Assembly: GCA_900545285.1 (NCBI GenBank)
Contig: UQYK01000039.1
Location: 1-18,426, forward strand
DNA from: an uncultured Ruminococcus sp.
Lineage (GTDB): Bacteria; Bacillota; Clostridia; Oscillospirales; Ruminococcaceae
Direction: 5' to 3'
Length of the DNA: 18,426 nt
The position numbers and the translations under genes are program-made. Positions 7,952-15,450 of this stretch are shown here, piece after piece. Below the pieces are notes generated by a model. The model saw nothing but the letters and a program-made list of their open reading frames with translations, searched no databases and had not been told where the DNA came from. The stretch's first letter is position 1. Each line of letters begins with the position of its first letter.

Positions 7952-7996
7952 ATTTTTTCGTTTGCATCAGAATTGCTCTGACACCCTTTGTTATTT

Positions 7997-8033
7997 GAAA
8001 AAACTGCCGTTTCTGGGAAAGAACACAGCAGTT
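7997..8033 (-). terminator. Terminator or attenuator hairpin splitting the cluster
   Basis: Read on the minus strand, AACTGC and GCAGTT arms (8028-8033 and 8003-8008) close a partly paired loop and are followed at once by TTTTTT. It lies about 85 bases after the six-zinc-ribbon gene. I see no good promoter between it and the VWA gene, so the triad probably depends on read-through, making this a candidate control point. Confidence 0.55.
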
Positions 8034-8117
8034 ATTTTCAGCTTTAGAAAAAATAGAGCCATTTGTTTGAAAAAGCTCCTGCATGTGCTGTCTTGCAATT
8101 ACGAGAAGCACATACGA

Positions 8118-8984
8118 TTATACGTCAAAGTCGCTGGCCGACTTAAAGTTGCGCTTCGCCTGTTCTACCGCAGGAGAAACCGGACGCGGATCTGGACGAA
8201 GCTCTACACGATTCACCAGCTTGCCTGATTCCGTCTGGCTTTCCGCAGATTTCCCGGAAATGTCGCTATGCGCAGCAGACTCTTCCCCAACCCGATAGCC
8301 GCACACGCTGCAAAAACCGGCATTGATAATGCCGCCGCACCGCGGGCAGCGATCCAGGTTCTGATCCAGTACAGCGGAACAATTGGGACAGAAGGCTGCA
8401 TCTGCCTCCACATAGGAATTGCAGTTGGGGCAGACTTTAAATGACGGCTTCGGTTCTTCTTCCGGCACTGGCGGTGCTACTGGTGCACTGCCTGACAGAT
8501 TGTAACCGCAGGACGTGCAGAACGCTGCATCCGGTTCCAGAACAGCGCCGCAACCCGGACAGGTATTCTGATTCAGAATCGTGGTATCTTCATAGCTTGG
8601 CGCCGGAGACGGTGCCGGAGATGCAGATACCGGGGTACCGCAGGATGTGCAGAACGCGCAGTCCGGTTCCAGCGCCGCGCCGCATACCGGGCAGGTATTC
8701 TGATTCAGAATCGTGGTATCTTCATAGCTCGGCGTTGGAGACGGTGCCGGTGCGCTCACCGGGGTGCCGCATGCCGTGCAGAAGGCACAGTCCGGTTCCA
8801 GCGGCGCACCGCATACCGGGCAGACACTGGCAGTGCCAAAGCCACCACCCATTGGCGGTGCAGACGGTGCTGTTACCGGGGCGCCGCATGCTGTACAAAA
8901 GGCACAGTCCGGCTCCAGTGGAGCGCCGCACGCCTGACAGCATCCGGCAGCATTTGTTGTGGAATTTTTTGAAAAAAAGCCCAT
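8118..8984 (-). CDS. Soluble protein with six zinc ribbons and phosphoacceptor-like linkers
   Basis: 288 residues, no membrane segment. ATG at 8984 is preferred over the ATG at 8993 because AAGGA is then 8 bases upstream; at 8993 the site is too close. Six Cys4 ribbons have the pattern CxxC-CxxC, starting near residues 16, 55, 98, 142, 185 and 213. Ribbons 1-3 carry an additional Cys (LEPDCAFC). Ribbons 3 and 4 are each preceded by a linker SYEDTTILNQNTC (86-98, 130-142). Adjacent Thr residues in an acidic context followed by Ile-Leu resemble phosphothreonine sites read by FHA domains; that is inference. The tail (about 232-288) is disordered and ends KSASDFDV, like the kinase end PTDFD. It is 25 bases after the upstream gene. 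Likely a kinase substrate or scaffold of the system. Confidence 0.85.
   Translation of the reverse strand: MGFFSKNSTTNAAGCCQACGAPLEPDCAFCTACGAPVTAPSAPPMGGGFGTASVCPVCGAPLEPDCAFCTACGTPVSAPAPSPTPSYEDTTILNQNTCPVCGAALEPDCAFCTSCGTPVSASPAPSPAPSYEDTTILNQNTCPGCGAVLEPDAAFCTSCGYNLSGSAPVAPPVPEEEPKPSFKVCPNCNSYVEADAAFCPNCSAVLDQNLDRCPRCGGIINAGFCSVCGYRVGEESAAHSDISGKSAESQTESGKLVNRVELRPDPRPVSPAVEQAKRNFKSASDFDV
8466..8729 (-). repeat. In-frame tandem repeat, 132-base period, inside the six-ribbon gene
   Basis: Two consecutive 132-base units (8598-8729 and 8466-8597) encode 44 residues each: an SYEDTTILNQ linker plus one zinc ribbon. DNA identity is very high at the linker (8570-8603 versus 8702-8735) and falls toward the end of the second unit. 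This points to internal duplication under selection on the linker-ribbon module. Confidence 0.75.
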
Positions 8985-9018
8985 AGTTTTCATCCTTTCC
9001 TTTTATATAGGAAGATCT

Positions 9019-9792
9019 TTATTCTGCATCCTCAGCGGCATCGAGCACATTTAAAATTGCACTTTCTGAATACCATTTCCCCTTATACTTATACACAATA
9101 GATTCATCATTGGAAAGCGTGTCCAATTTGTCGCCATCCTTATCTTCAAAGCGCACTTTGATCTTTATAGCTGCGGTTTTCTTGATCTTCTTTTCATCAA
9201 ATCGATCCATCAACTTTTTATTATATAACTTGACAGTGTCATTTACATCATCCGCAAAATCCTCTGTATCTCCTTTGCTCTGATCTTTTACCTTTTTGAT
9301 ATCCAGTTCAACCTTATCGATATCTTCATCATAGATGTCATTCATATCGCTATACATATCATCAAGTGCCTGCTTCAGATCTTTTTTACTAATATCGTAT
9401 TCTTCCAAAATATCTTTCTGGAGATCAGCAGGAACACAGTCCAGCATTGCAGATGCACTTTGCTTTTCAAACGCCTTGTAATATGCCTTTATCGCACCCT
9501 TCGGAGAATTGCTGCCCCGGCCGCCGAGAGATGCAAGCAGTACAATAATAATTACCAGTGCCACTACGCCAGCGCCGATTGCCAGGAACAGATTCTTCTG
9601 ATTCTTCTGAACAGCACCGCCATTATTTCCGGAAATCGGATTTACGAAAGGTACGCCGGACGGATTGGATGCTCCATTTACCGGGTTCACATTGGGCATC
9701 GGGGGTACGCCACCAGCCGGTGCATTGTTGGTGCCGCAAGACGGGCAGAAGGTACCATTCTTAATTTCAGTTCCGCACTTTTTACAAAACAT
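9019..9792 (-). CDS. Zinc-ribbon membrane protein with DUF4878/NTF2-like outer domain
   Basis: 257 residues. The zinc ribbon is C3, C6, C16 and C19. A Gly/Pro/Asn-rich linker (22-62) leads, after basic QKNQK, to one membrane segment (about 67-89). The outer domain (about 96-250) is Lys/Asp-rich and begins with PKGAIKAYYKAFEKQSASAMLDCVP, the pattern at the start of DUF4878 and related NTF2-like lipoprotein domains, and ends with a strand pair YKYKGKWYSES. Such domains are envelope-exposed and of unknown ligand. AAGGAG lies 9 bases before the ATG. It follows the 423-residue gene by 54 bases and has the same layout as it, so the two may be paired sensors. The gene is more AT-rich (Lys/Asp codons) than its neighbours. 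Confidence 0.82.
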   Translation of the reverse strand: MFCKKCGTEIKNGTFCPSCGTNNAPAGGVPPMPNVNPVNGASNPSGVPFVNPISGNNGGAVQKNQKNLFLAIGAGVVALVIIIVLLASLGGRGSNSPKGAIKAYYKAFEKQSASAMLDCVPADLQKDILEEYDISKKDLKQALDDMYSDMNDIYDEDIDKVELDIKKVKDQSKGDTEDFADDVNDTVKLYNKKLMDRFDEKKIKKTAAIKIKVRFEDKDGDKLDTLSNDESIVYKYKGKWYSESAILNVLDAAEDAE

Positions 9793-9846
9793 TTTTCTAA
9801 CTCCTTGATTTTATTTTACGATCCTTTTCGACTGTGATTGAGGTTC

Positions 9847-11118
9847 TTAATCCATTCCCATTGCGGACAGCATATCGCTGGGGATTTCGTCCTTTACGCC
9901 GCTGACATTGTTGAAATCATCCATGGTCAGGTTCATATCATAGCTGTTATAGCCGCTCATCTGAAAATCAATGGATATTTCATCCAGCTTCTTTCCACTG
10001 TACGAAAAAGAGCTGTCCAGATAAAGATCTGTGCCTTCTACAGAGATGGAATAGCCGAGGCCGGTGAGCTTTGCACCCTTGGTGCGCCATTCGATATCGC
10101 CCATGTTGTCGAATTCGCTTACATCATCGCTGTCCAGTGCGTCCAGCTCATCCTGGGCATCGCTGAACCAGCTGCCCTTAATGGCATCGCCGGCTTCTTC
10201 ATCCAGAATGTTCATCAGAATCTTAGAAGTTTCCAGCAGATTTTCCCCGGTGGGGCTAAGGGTGTAGACATACTCGCCAGATTCCTTGCTGGTTTCAATC
10301 TGCAAGGCGTCTTCCAGTTCCTTCTGTGTGCTGCGCTTGCTGAACCGCTTCAGGATATTCTGATAGGCATCGTCCACTTCATCTACATCGATGTAGTCAT
10401 CCAGATAAGAATCCAAGCCATAGTCTTCCAGATACTTTTGCATGCTGAAATCCTTCATGTCTGTTTTCTCACAGGCATCCCAGAAATCTGCGAGGATGCC
10501 ACTGTCAATATACTCTGCATAGCAATCGCCGTCATAGGAAGCAGCATAGGCGCCGTCATCTCCTTCAATGCAAACCGCAACTTCAATGCTTTCTCCTGCG
10601 GCCTCTACCGTGCCATAGGCATAAATCTGTTCGTCCTTCTGGCTGGTTTCAATGTCAAGGTCCACGTTCGCATTCTCACCCTCAATGGTGGCTGTTCCGG
10701 AAACATGGAAGCTCTCCAAATCCTTTGCGGCTTCTGCCAGATTGTTCAGACCCAGCGCCAGTGCCGGAAGGGGCTTTGTGGTAATGGAATGAACCACTGC
10801 TGTAGTAGCAATTGCGCCTGCTGCAACAACGGCAACTCCTGTGATCACGATAGGCTTCCAGTGGCTCTTCTTCGGCTTTACCATGCCATAACCCGAACCA
10901 TCCGGAACGGGATTGTAGTACGGCTGCTGCTGGTATCCCTGCGGGGTCGGCTGCTGGTATCCTTGCTGCTGGCCTTGCTGCTGATAGCTCTGCTGATTCG
11001 GGACAGCACTGTGCTGTACATTTTGGCTCTGCTGTGCCGGCGCTGCTATCGGCGCGCCGCACTTGGGACAGAATTTTCCATTTGGTGCAATGGGCGTTCC
11101 ACACTGCTTACAAAACAT
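9847..11118 (-). CDS. Zinc-ribbon membrane protein, first gene of the cluster
   Basis: 423 residues. The zinc ribbon is C3, C6, C17 and C20. A Gln/Tyr/Pro/Gly low-complexity linker (about 28-75) precedes basic KPKKSHWK and one membrane segment (about 88-111). The outer region (about 115-423) is acidic. It opens with a helix (LALGLNNLAEAAKDLESF) followed by long beta-strand-like repeats such as VSGTATIEGENANVDLDIE and YAYGTVEAAGESIEVAV. This is a layout reminiscent of LolA/LppX-like barrels in Firmicute envelope proteins, but no family is firmly recognised. AAGGAGG lies 7 bases before ATG; the cluster promoter is about 90 bases further up. Topology should be zinc inside, barrel outside. Envelope sensing is inferred. 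Confidence 0.82.
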   Translation of the reverse strand: MFCKQCGTPIAPNGKFCPKCGAPIAAPAQQSQNVQHSAVPNQQSYQQQGQQQGYQQPTPQGYQQQPYYNPVPDGSGYGMVKPKKSHWKPIVITGVAVVAAGAIATTAVVHSITTKPLPALALGLNNLAEAAKDLESFHVSGTATIEGENANVDLDIETSQKDEQIYAYGTVEAAGESIEVAVCIEGDDGAYAASYDGDCYAEYIDSGILADFWDACEKTDMKDFSMQKYLEDYGLDSYLDDYIDVDEVDDAYQNILKRFSKRSTQKELEDALQIETSKESGEYVYTLSPTGENLLETSKILMNILDEEAGDAIKGSWFSDAQDELDALDSDDVSEFDNMGDIEWRTKGAKLTGLGYSISVEGTDLYLDSSFSYSGKKLDEISIDFQMSGYNSYDMNLTMDDFNNVSGVKDEIPSDMLSAMGMD

Positions 11119-11206
11119 AACATTTCCTCCTTAGAAATAACCCAAAAACTCCTATTGCCATTTTTGCCCATTCCAACAGGCAAATTCAAACGCAACAGTT
11201 TACCCT

Positions 11207-11235
11207 ATTATACCATAATCCGACGAAAAATGCAA
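11207..11235 (-). promoter_or_regulatory. Sigma-A promoter for the 10 kb zinc-ribbon/kinase cluster
   Basis: On the minus strand, TTGCAT (11230-11235), a 17-base spacer and TATAAT (11207-11212), with an extended -10 (TGG just upstream). The predicted start is near 11200, giving a leader of about 80 bases to the first gene. Confidence 0.75.
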
Positions 11236-11267
11236 CCATTTCTTTTCAAAAAAATCCGAAGGGAAAA

Positions 11268-11307
11268 ATATTCGCAAAAAAGAGCACAGACGCAAAAATC
11301 TGTGCTC
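11268..11307 (-). terminator. Terminator of the GH5-dockerin gene
   Basis: Perfect 9-base arms (11282-11290, 11299-11307) around an 8-base loop. On the minus strand they are followed by TTTTTT, 12 bases after the GH5 stop codon. A textbook intrinsic terminator. Confidence 0.85.
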
Positions 11308-11318
11308 CGAAAACGGTT

Positions 11319-12938
11319 TTATTTCGCATAAGTTTTCATCGTAGCGGCTTCTCCAACCAGATATTTTTGAAGCAGCACCACGTCTGCCAGGGTAAAGCTG
11401 CCGTCACCGTTGGTGTCCTCCGGTCTGGCAGTCAGGACTGTTTCGGTGCTGGATTCCTGTAGAATTTCCTGCCGCATCAGGGACAAATCCGCGCCGTTGA
11501 CGCGCAAATCCTGGTTCAGGTCGCCAGGAATCAGTTCCTTTTCCGGTGTGTCTGTGGTTCCCGGCGTTGTACCGCCGTAATAATCGGAAAGAGAGATACC
11601 GTTTTCTCCCAGCGGTATCGTGTGATCCAGGCTGATAAATCTGCCGGCATCATCCTGCCAGAGAGAGGGCTTTACCAGGGCATACTTGTCCTCGTCCCAC
11701 TTTCCGAAGTTGTCATACACCAGGCCGCCGGTATCCCCGGAATTTTCATTGAAGCACCAGAAGGTGTGGTGAATCCGGTGTTCGATCATGAAGTCCCGGA
11801 GATAAGTCATCCACTGTTCATTTTTGCCGCCGTCCATAAAGCCGCCCCATTCTCCCATCAGGAGAGGCGCTGTGCCTTCGTCCTGCAAAAAGTACCAATT
11901 GTCATACCAGCAGTCTTTCAGCAGCGTTTCCTGGGTGAACCCGTCATAAAACCACTTCTGGTCATAGACAAGAGGGCCGTAGTCATGGGGCGAATAGACC
12001 AGCTGACTCTGATATTTTCCCAGATCAATGGGATACTCTTTTGCGCCCCGGAAATTGCCGCCCCACCAAGTGCCGTAATAATATTCTGTCATGGTGGTGT
12101 AGTCAATCCGGGGTGCCGTCCAGTCATAGCCTTCCTTGGGATAAACCTCTGTCCCCTCTACCATAATCAGTAGATTGGGGTTTTGCTCCAGCACTCTCGC
12201 AGCGCAGGTTTCTGCGGCGTACTTCCAGTTTGTGGGGTCTGTGGAATCATCCCACTTTGCCATCTTGTCCTTAACATCTGCGGTTCCGTGGGGTTCGTTT
12301 TTCAGATCAATGGCCAGGATGGTGTCATCATCCTTGTAGTAATCAGCGAACCACGCCAGTGCATCGCACCAGTCCTCCGTGCTGAACTTGTCGGTATACC
12401 ACAGACTTACCTGGTGACCGGCGGAGGCTGTCTCGGCACTGTGAATGTCAATCATAATCTTAATGCCCAGCTCCCGGCACCACTCCACAGCCTGATTCCA
12501 GATGTCAAAGCTGTACTTTATCGTTCCGCCCTGCACACCCTCTACTGTCAGTTCCGGGTTGGAATATTCGTTGACCTTCGGTGTAGCCGGGTCGGGATCG
12601 CCGTTTTTCCATTGCAGCAGGATTTCTGTAGACATAGGTACACGGAGAAAGTTGAAGCCGTGGTCGGCAATCTGCCGGAGCATATCGTGCATATTCTGCG
12701 ACCATACGCCGTCAAACACCTGGCTTCCAACGTTATAGCCAAACCAGTTGCATCCGGTAATCCAGACAGGATTGCCATCCATATCTACAATTTCAGCATT
12801 TTCATTGACGTGGAGCCAGTCATCGTGATAGCTGTCCGGTTCTGCCGCCTGTACTGTAATCCCGGCCGCAGCCGGCAGCAGCATGGCTCCCACCAGCGCC
12901 AGACTGGTGACGGCTCTGCGAATGATACATCCTTTCAT
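11319..12938 (-). CDS. Secreted GH5 endoglucanase-like enzyme with C-terminal dockerin
   Basis: 539 residues. Basic MKGCIIRR plus a hydrophobic stretch to about 32 (VQAAEP) is a signal peptide. The GH5 domain (about 38-440) includes ITGCNWFGYN and HGFNFLRVP; the general acid/base is in LKNEPHG (E215) and the nucleophile in LLMGEWGG (E363). The CNWFGYN form recalls subfamily GH5_1 endoglucanases, but the subfamily is a guess. A Thr/Pro linker (about 455-467) leads to a type I dockerin (about 469-533) with two calcium loops, DLNQDLRVNGAD (473-484) and DTNGDGSFTLAD (508-519). This would dock the enzyme on a cellulosome scaffoldin, where it cleaves internal beta-1,4 bonds of cellulose or a related glucan. 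It has its own promoter and terminator and AAAGGAGAG before ATG. No link to the kinase cluster is seen. Confidence 0.93.
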   Translation of the reverse strand: MKGCIIRRAVTSLALVGAMLLPAAAGITVQAAEPDSYHDDWLHVNENAEIVDMDGNPVWITGCNWFGYNVGSQVFDGVWSQNMHDMLRQIADHGFNFLRVPMSTEILLQWKNGDPDPATPKVNEYSNPELTVEGVQGGTIKYSFDIWNQAVEWCRELGIKIMIDIHSAETASAGHQVSLWYTDKFSTEDWCDALAWFADYYKDDDTILAIDLKNEPHGTADVKDKMAKWDDSTDPTNWKYAAETCAARVLEQNPNLLIMVEGTEVYPKEGYDWTAPRIDYTTMTEYYYGTWWGGNFRGAKEYPIDLGKYQSQLVYSPHDYGPLVYDQKWFYDGFTQETLLKDCWYDNWYFLQDEGTAPLLMGEWGGFMDGGKNEQWMTYLRDFMIEHRIHHTFWCFNENSGDTGGLVYDNFGKWDEDKYALVKPSLWQDDAGRFISLDHTIPLGENGISLSDYYGGTTPGTTDTPEKELIPGDLNQDLRVNGADLSLMRQEILQESSTETVLTARPEDTNGDGSFTLADVVLLQKYLVGEAATMKTYAK

Positions 12939-12976
12939 ACATTTCTCTCCTTTATCGAAATTCAGATTTTGTATTT

Positions 12977-13005
12977 AGTGTATCATATTTTATGTGAAAT
13001 GTCAA
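12977..13005 (-). promoter_or_regulatory. Sigma-A promoter of the GH5-dockerin gene
   Basis: On the minus strand, TTGACA (13000-13005), 17-base spacer and TACACT (12977-12982). The predicted start near 12970 gives a leader of about 30 bases containing the ribosome binding site. Confidence 0.75.
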
Positions 13006-13094
13006 TTGTTTTTTGCAGATTTTCACAGAACAGCATTTACTTTTGTGTTTGAATTTTCTCAATAAAGCGATGTTTTAATCGATTCAGTAAAGCA

Positions 13095-13151
13095 TCATTC
13101 CAGATCTGCAATCCTCACCTCGTCATCTACCACTAATATAGTTTGTGTCAT
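13095..13151 (-). pseudogene. Response-regulator N-terminal stump
   Basis: Eighteen codons, MTQTILVVDDEVRIADLE then TGA. This is the classic start of an OmpR-type receiver domain (hydrophobic strand, then the acidic pair DD that binds magnesium). The whole remainder of the domain, including the phosphorylated Asp, and the DNA-binding part are missing. AGGAAG lies about 12 bases upstream. It overlaps the end of the MATE remnant frame. A deletion remnant; too short to be functional. Confidence 0.6.
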
Positions 13152-13413
13152 GATTCCATACGCTTCCTTTTCGAATACAGAAGCATCCCACTGCGCCGCT
13201 CCCCATGCACAAGCCAATAATCACAGAATATAACAGGGTGGTCAGGGTGTAGGTACTCCCTACCGCGGCCAGAGCCTGCTCTCCCAGACAGCACCCTACA
13301 ATCCAGGTGTCTGCCAGATTATACATCTGCTGGAGCAAATTTCCGGCAACCATCGGGCCGGCAAACGCCAGAAGAGCAGTAGAAATCCTTCCGGATGTCA
13401 GATCATGTTTCAT
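13123..13413 (-). pseudogene. MATE efflux transporter N-terminal remnant
   Basis: From ATG at 13413 the first 75 residues match the start of MATE-family multidrug/Na+ antiporters: LLAFAGPMVAGNLLQQMYNLADTWIVG, then QALAAVGSTYTLTTLLYSVIIGLCMGSGAV. These proteins normally have about 450 residues and 12 membrane helices; here about two helices remain. After V75 (near 13189) the frame continues as unrelated GCFCIRKGSVWNHDTNYISGR. This is simply the upstream sequence and first codons of the response-regulator stump in another frame. Two separate genes were thus joined by a deletion. Not expected to be functional. Confidence 0.8.
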
Positions 13414-13582
13414 TTTGTCACACTTTTTTTCCGTCAAATTGTATGGTGAGAACCTATTCTGTTTTTCATTATAAATAACATAAAACCGGAAAAAGCACAA
13501 TGTGAAATGCCTTTTCCAATCCAAGACGGATGCTTCCAATTTGTTTGCAATATCAATTCTCACCAAAATCCACAAAAAACTA

Positions 13583-13611
13583 TTGCAATTTTTGTGAAAA
13601 TATGGTATAAT
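13583..13611 (+). promoter_or_regulatory. Sigma-A promoter of the FIST-GGDEF gene
   Basis: TTGCAA (13583-13588), 17-base spacer and TATAAT (13606-13611) with an extended -10 (TGG). The start is predicted near 13618, about 30 bases before the TTG start codon. Confidence 0.8.
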
Positions 13612-13646
13612 AATTAGAAAATCTGTTTTTATGGGAGGGGAAAGGT

Positions 13647-15404
13647 TTGAAACAATTCCAATTTGGCTACAAGACCTACGAACAGTTCCGGAACGAACTG
13701 ACAAAAATCCGGCAGTGGCAAAATGCCCGCATTGTTTCAAAAATTGTTTTGCAGGTATATTCTGTTGAACTGGAAAGCAGTGTTTTTCGAAAAATGTTTG
13801 CAGCAATCGATGAGATTCTGCCGGATGCCATCTATCTGGGGTGTTCCACCAATGGAAATATTATTGACGGCAAAATTGCGAAGTCGGATATCATTATTGT
13901 GTGTACTATTTTCGAATACCCGTCCACGCATGTGCAGATTTTGCAGTACGATTTCAAAGACTTTGATTCCGCAGAAATGGCAAATCAGCTGAATGCAGTC
14001 GTAAGCCACAATCCGTGGGTAACAGCAATTGAGTTTCTCGTAACAATACGCGGAAAATCTATGACCACTTTCTGTGACCGAATGTCGAACATTCGGGAAG
14101 ATGTGGTGCTCTTCGGCGGCGGTGCATTTGCCCCGGATCTCAGCAGCAGCAAGGCATGCGTCTACTCCAACGAACATGGGTATTCCAATGACGGAGCTAT
14201 TTTCATGCTTCTGGGCGGTGAAGATTTTCATATTGAGACACTGTACATTGCCGGCTGGAAGCCTCTGGGACGTGTATTCCGGGTTACTGCGGCAGATGGC
14301 TGCATTTTAAAGGAACTGGATTACAAGCCGGCGTATGATGCGTACTACAAATACCTGAGCATCAAGAATGATGAGAACTTTTTCTATAACACGCTGGAAT
14401 TTCCGTTTTTATACCAGCACAACGGCATTGATCTTCTACGTGCGCCGGTGGCCAGCAATGCGGACGGCTCACTGGTTATGACATCCGATATGGATGAAGA
14501 TGTCAATGCACGCATTGCATACGGCGATCCCTGGACAATCCTGGAAAGCGTACACCAGGGCGGCGAAAGAATCCGGGCATTTCAGCCGGAAATCATCCAC
14601 ATTTACTCCTGTGCAGCGAGAAAAACCTTCTGGGGCACGGACGAGGTGAGCAAGGAAACACTTCCCTTCCAGACCATCGCACCTACCTCCGGATTTTTCA
14701 CCTCCGGTGAATTTTTGAGAACGGGAAAATATTTGAACCAGCACAATGTGACACTGGTAATTGCCGCCATGCGGGAAGGCGAAAAAAGCTGCAAGCCGAA
14801 GACGTTTGAGATGCAGAAGGAAGTCTTTTCCGGAAAGGTCTCCATGATCAACCGGCTGGCCACTTTTATTGAAGCAGCTACGGAGGAACTGGAGGAAGCC
14901 AACCGCAAGCTGGCGCTTTCGGTAATTACAGACGGCATGACGCAGTTGTTAAACCGTTCTGAGATCACCCGGCTCATCCGCTGTGCCGTAAAGCAAAAGT
15001 CCAAGAAGGAAATCAATCTCTGCCTTGTTATGCTGGATATTGATGATTTCAAGCGCGTCAATGACACCTGCGGACATAAAGAGGGGGATAATGTTATCAT
15101 TGCCCTGTCTGACATTTTACGGGAAACTGCAAAGACACAGGAAAACATCAGTGCCGGCCGGTGGGGCGGCGAGGAATTTATGCTGCTTTTCCAGGATTAC
15201 CCTACAGACGACGTACAGGCAATTGCCGAATGCATCCGCCGGGAATTTTCTGAGACGGCATTTGAAAAATCCGAACCGAAAACAGTGAGCATCGGCATCG
15301 TTGCCATACAGAATGCAGAAACCCCGGATGCTGCCTGCATTCGGGTAGACAATGCCCTCTATGAGGCAAAGAAATCCGGCAAGAACAAAATTGTAGTACT
15401 CTGA
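13647..15404 (+). CDS. FIST-sensor diguanylate cyclase (GGDEF)
   Basis: 585 residues, cytosolic. TTG at 13647 is the start because GGGAGGGG lies 6 bases upstream and the promoter is just before it. The FIST-N part covers about 25-220 (YLGCSTNG, 63-70; VLFGGGAF). FIST-C covers about 225-380 (DAYYKYL, TSGFFTSGEF). FIST modules bind small ligands, probably amino acids, but the ligand here is unknown. A helix (about 402-425) links to GGDEF (about 427-585): DGMTQLLNR, LDIDDFKRVND (metal D464, D467) and active-site GGEEF (507-511). The cyclase should be active, making c-di-GMP from two GTP. The inhibitory RxxD site upstream of GGEEF is absent (QENI at that position), so product inhibition through that site is unlikely. 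No EAL domain follows. It is the only plus-strand protein gene in the window and stands alone. Confidence 0.92.
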   Translation: MKQFQFGYKTYEQFRNELTKIRQWQNARIVSKIVLQVYSVELESSVFRKMFAAIDEILPDAIYLGCSTNGNIIDGKIAKSDIIIVCTIFEYPSTHVQILQYDFKDFDSAEMANQLNAVVSHNPWVTAIEFLVTIRGKSMTTFCDRMSNIREDVVLFGGGAFAPDLSSSKACVYSNEHGYSNDGAIFMLLGGEDFHIETLYIAGWKPLGRVFRVTAADGCILKELDYKPAYDAYYKYLSIKNDENFFYNTLEFPFLYQHNGIDLLRAPVASNADGSLVMTSDMDEDVNARIAYGDPWTILESVHQGGERIRAFQPEIIHIYSCAARKTFWGTDEVSKETLPFQTIAPTSGFFTSGEFLRTGKYLNQHNVTLVIAAMREGEKSCKPKTFEMQKEVFSGKVSMINRLATFIEAATEELEEANRKLALSVITDGMTQLLNRSEITRLIRCAVKQKSKKEINLCLVMLDIDDFKRVNDTCGHKEGDNVIIALSDILRETAKTQENISAGRWGGEEFMLLFQDYPTDDVQAIAECIRREFSETAFEKSEPKTVSIGIVAIQNAETPDAACIRVDNALYEAKKSGKNKIVVL

Positions 15405-15413
15405 AAAAATTCG

Positions 15414-15450
15414 AAAGCATGCGGCGTGTATTTTTCATCTGCATGCTTTT
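15414..15450 (+). terminator. Probable terminator of the FIST-GGDEF gene
   Basis: Arms AAAGCATGC (15414-15422) and GCATGCTTT (15441-15449) pair perfectly around an 18-base loop and end in a short T run, 10 bases after the stop. The large loop makes it less than ideal. Confidence 0.5.

Noticed and set aside
7881..8111. 76-codon minus-strand frame in the gap before the VWA gene
   Set aside because: It starts with a weak codon and no ribosome binding site, runs through the terminator-like hairpin and overlaps the VWA start in another frame.
8466..8942. Repeated segments that might suggest a CRISPR or other non-coding array
   Set aside because: The periodicity is in frame and encodes zinc-ribbon modules; units are adjacent and diverged, without unique spacers.
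9838..11331. 497-codon plus-strand frame opposite the first cluster gene
   Set aside because: It is the antisense of the zinc-ribbon protein at 9847-11118; the Ile/Val/Ala-rich translation is an artefact of the complementary codons, and no ribosome binding site precedes it.
12183..13052. 289-codon plus-strand frame opposite GH5
   Set aside because: Antisense shadow of a clear GH5 coding region with intact catalytic motifs.
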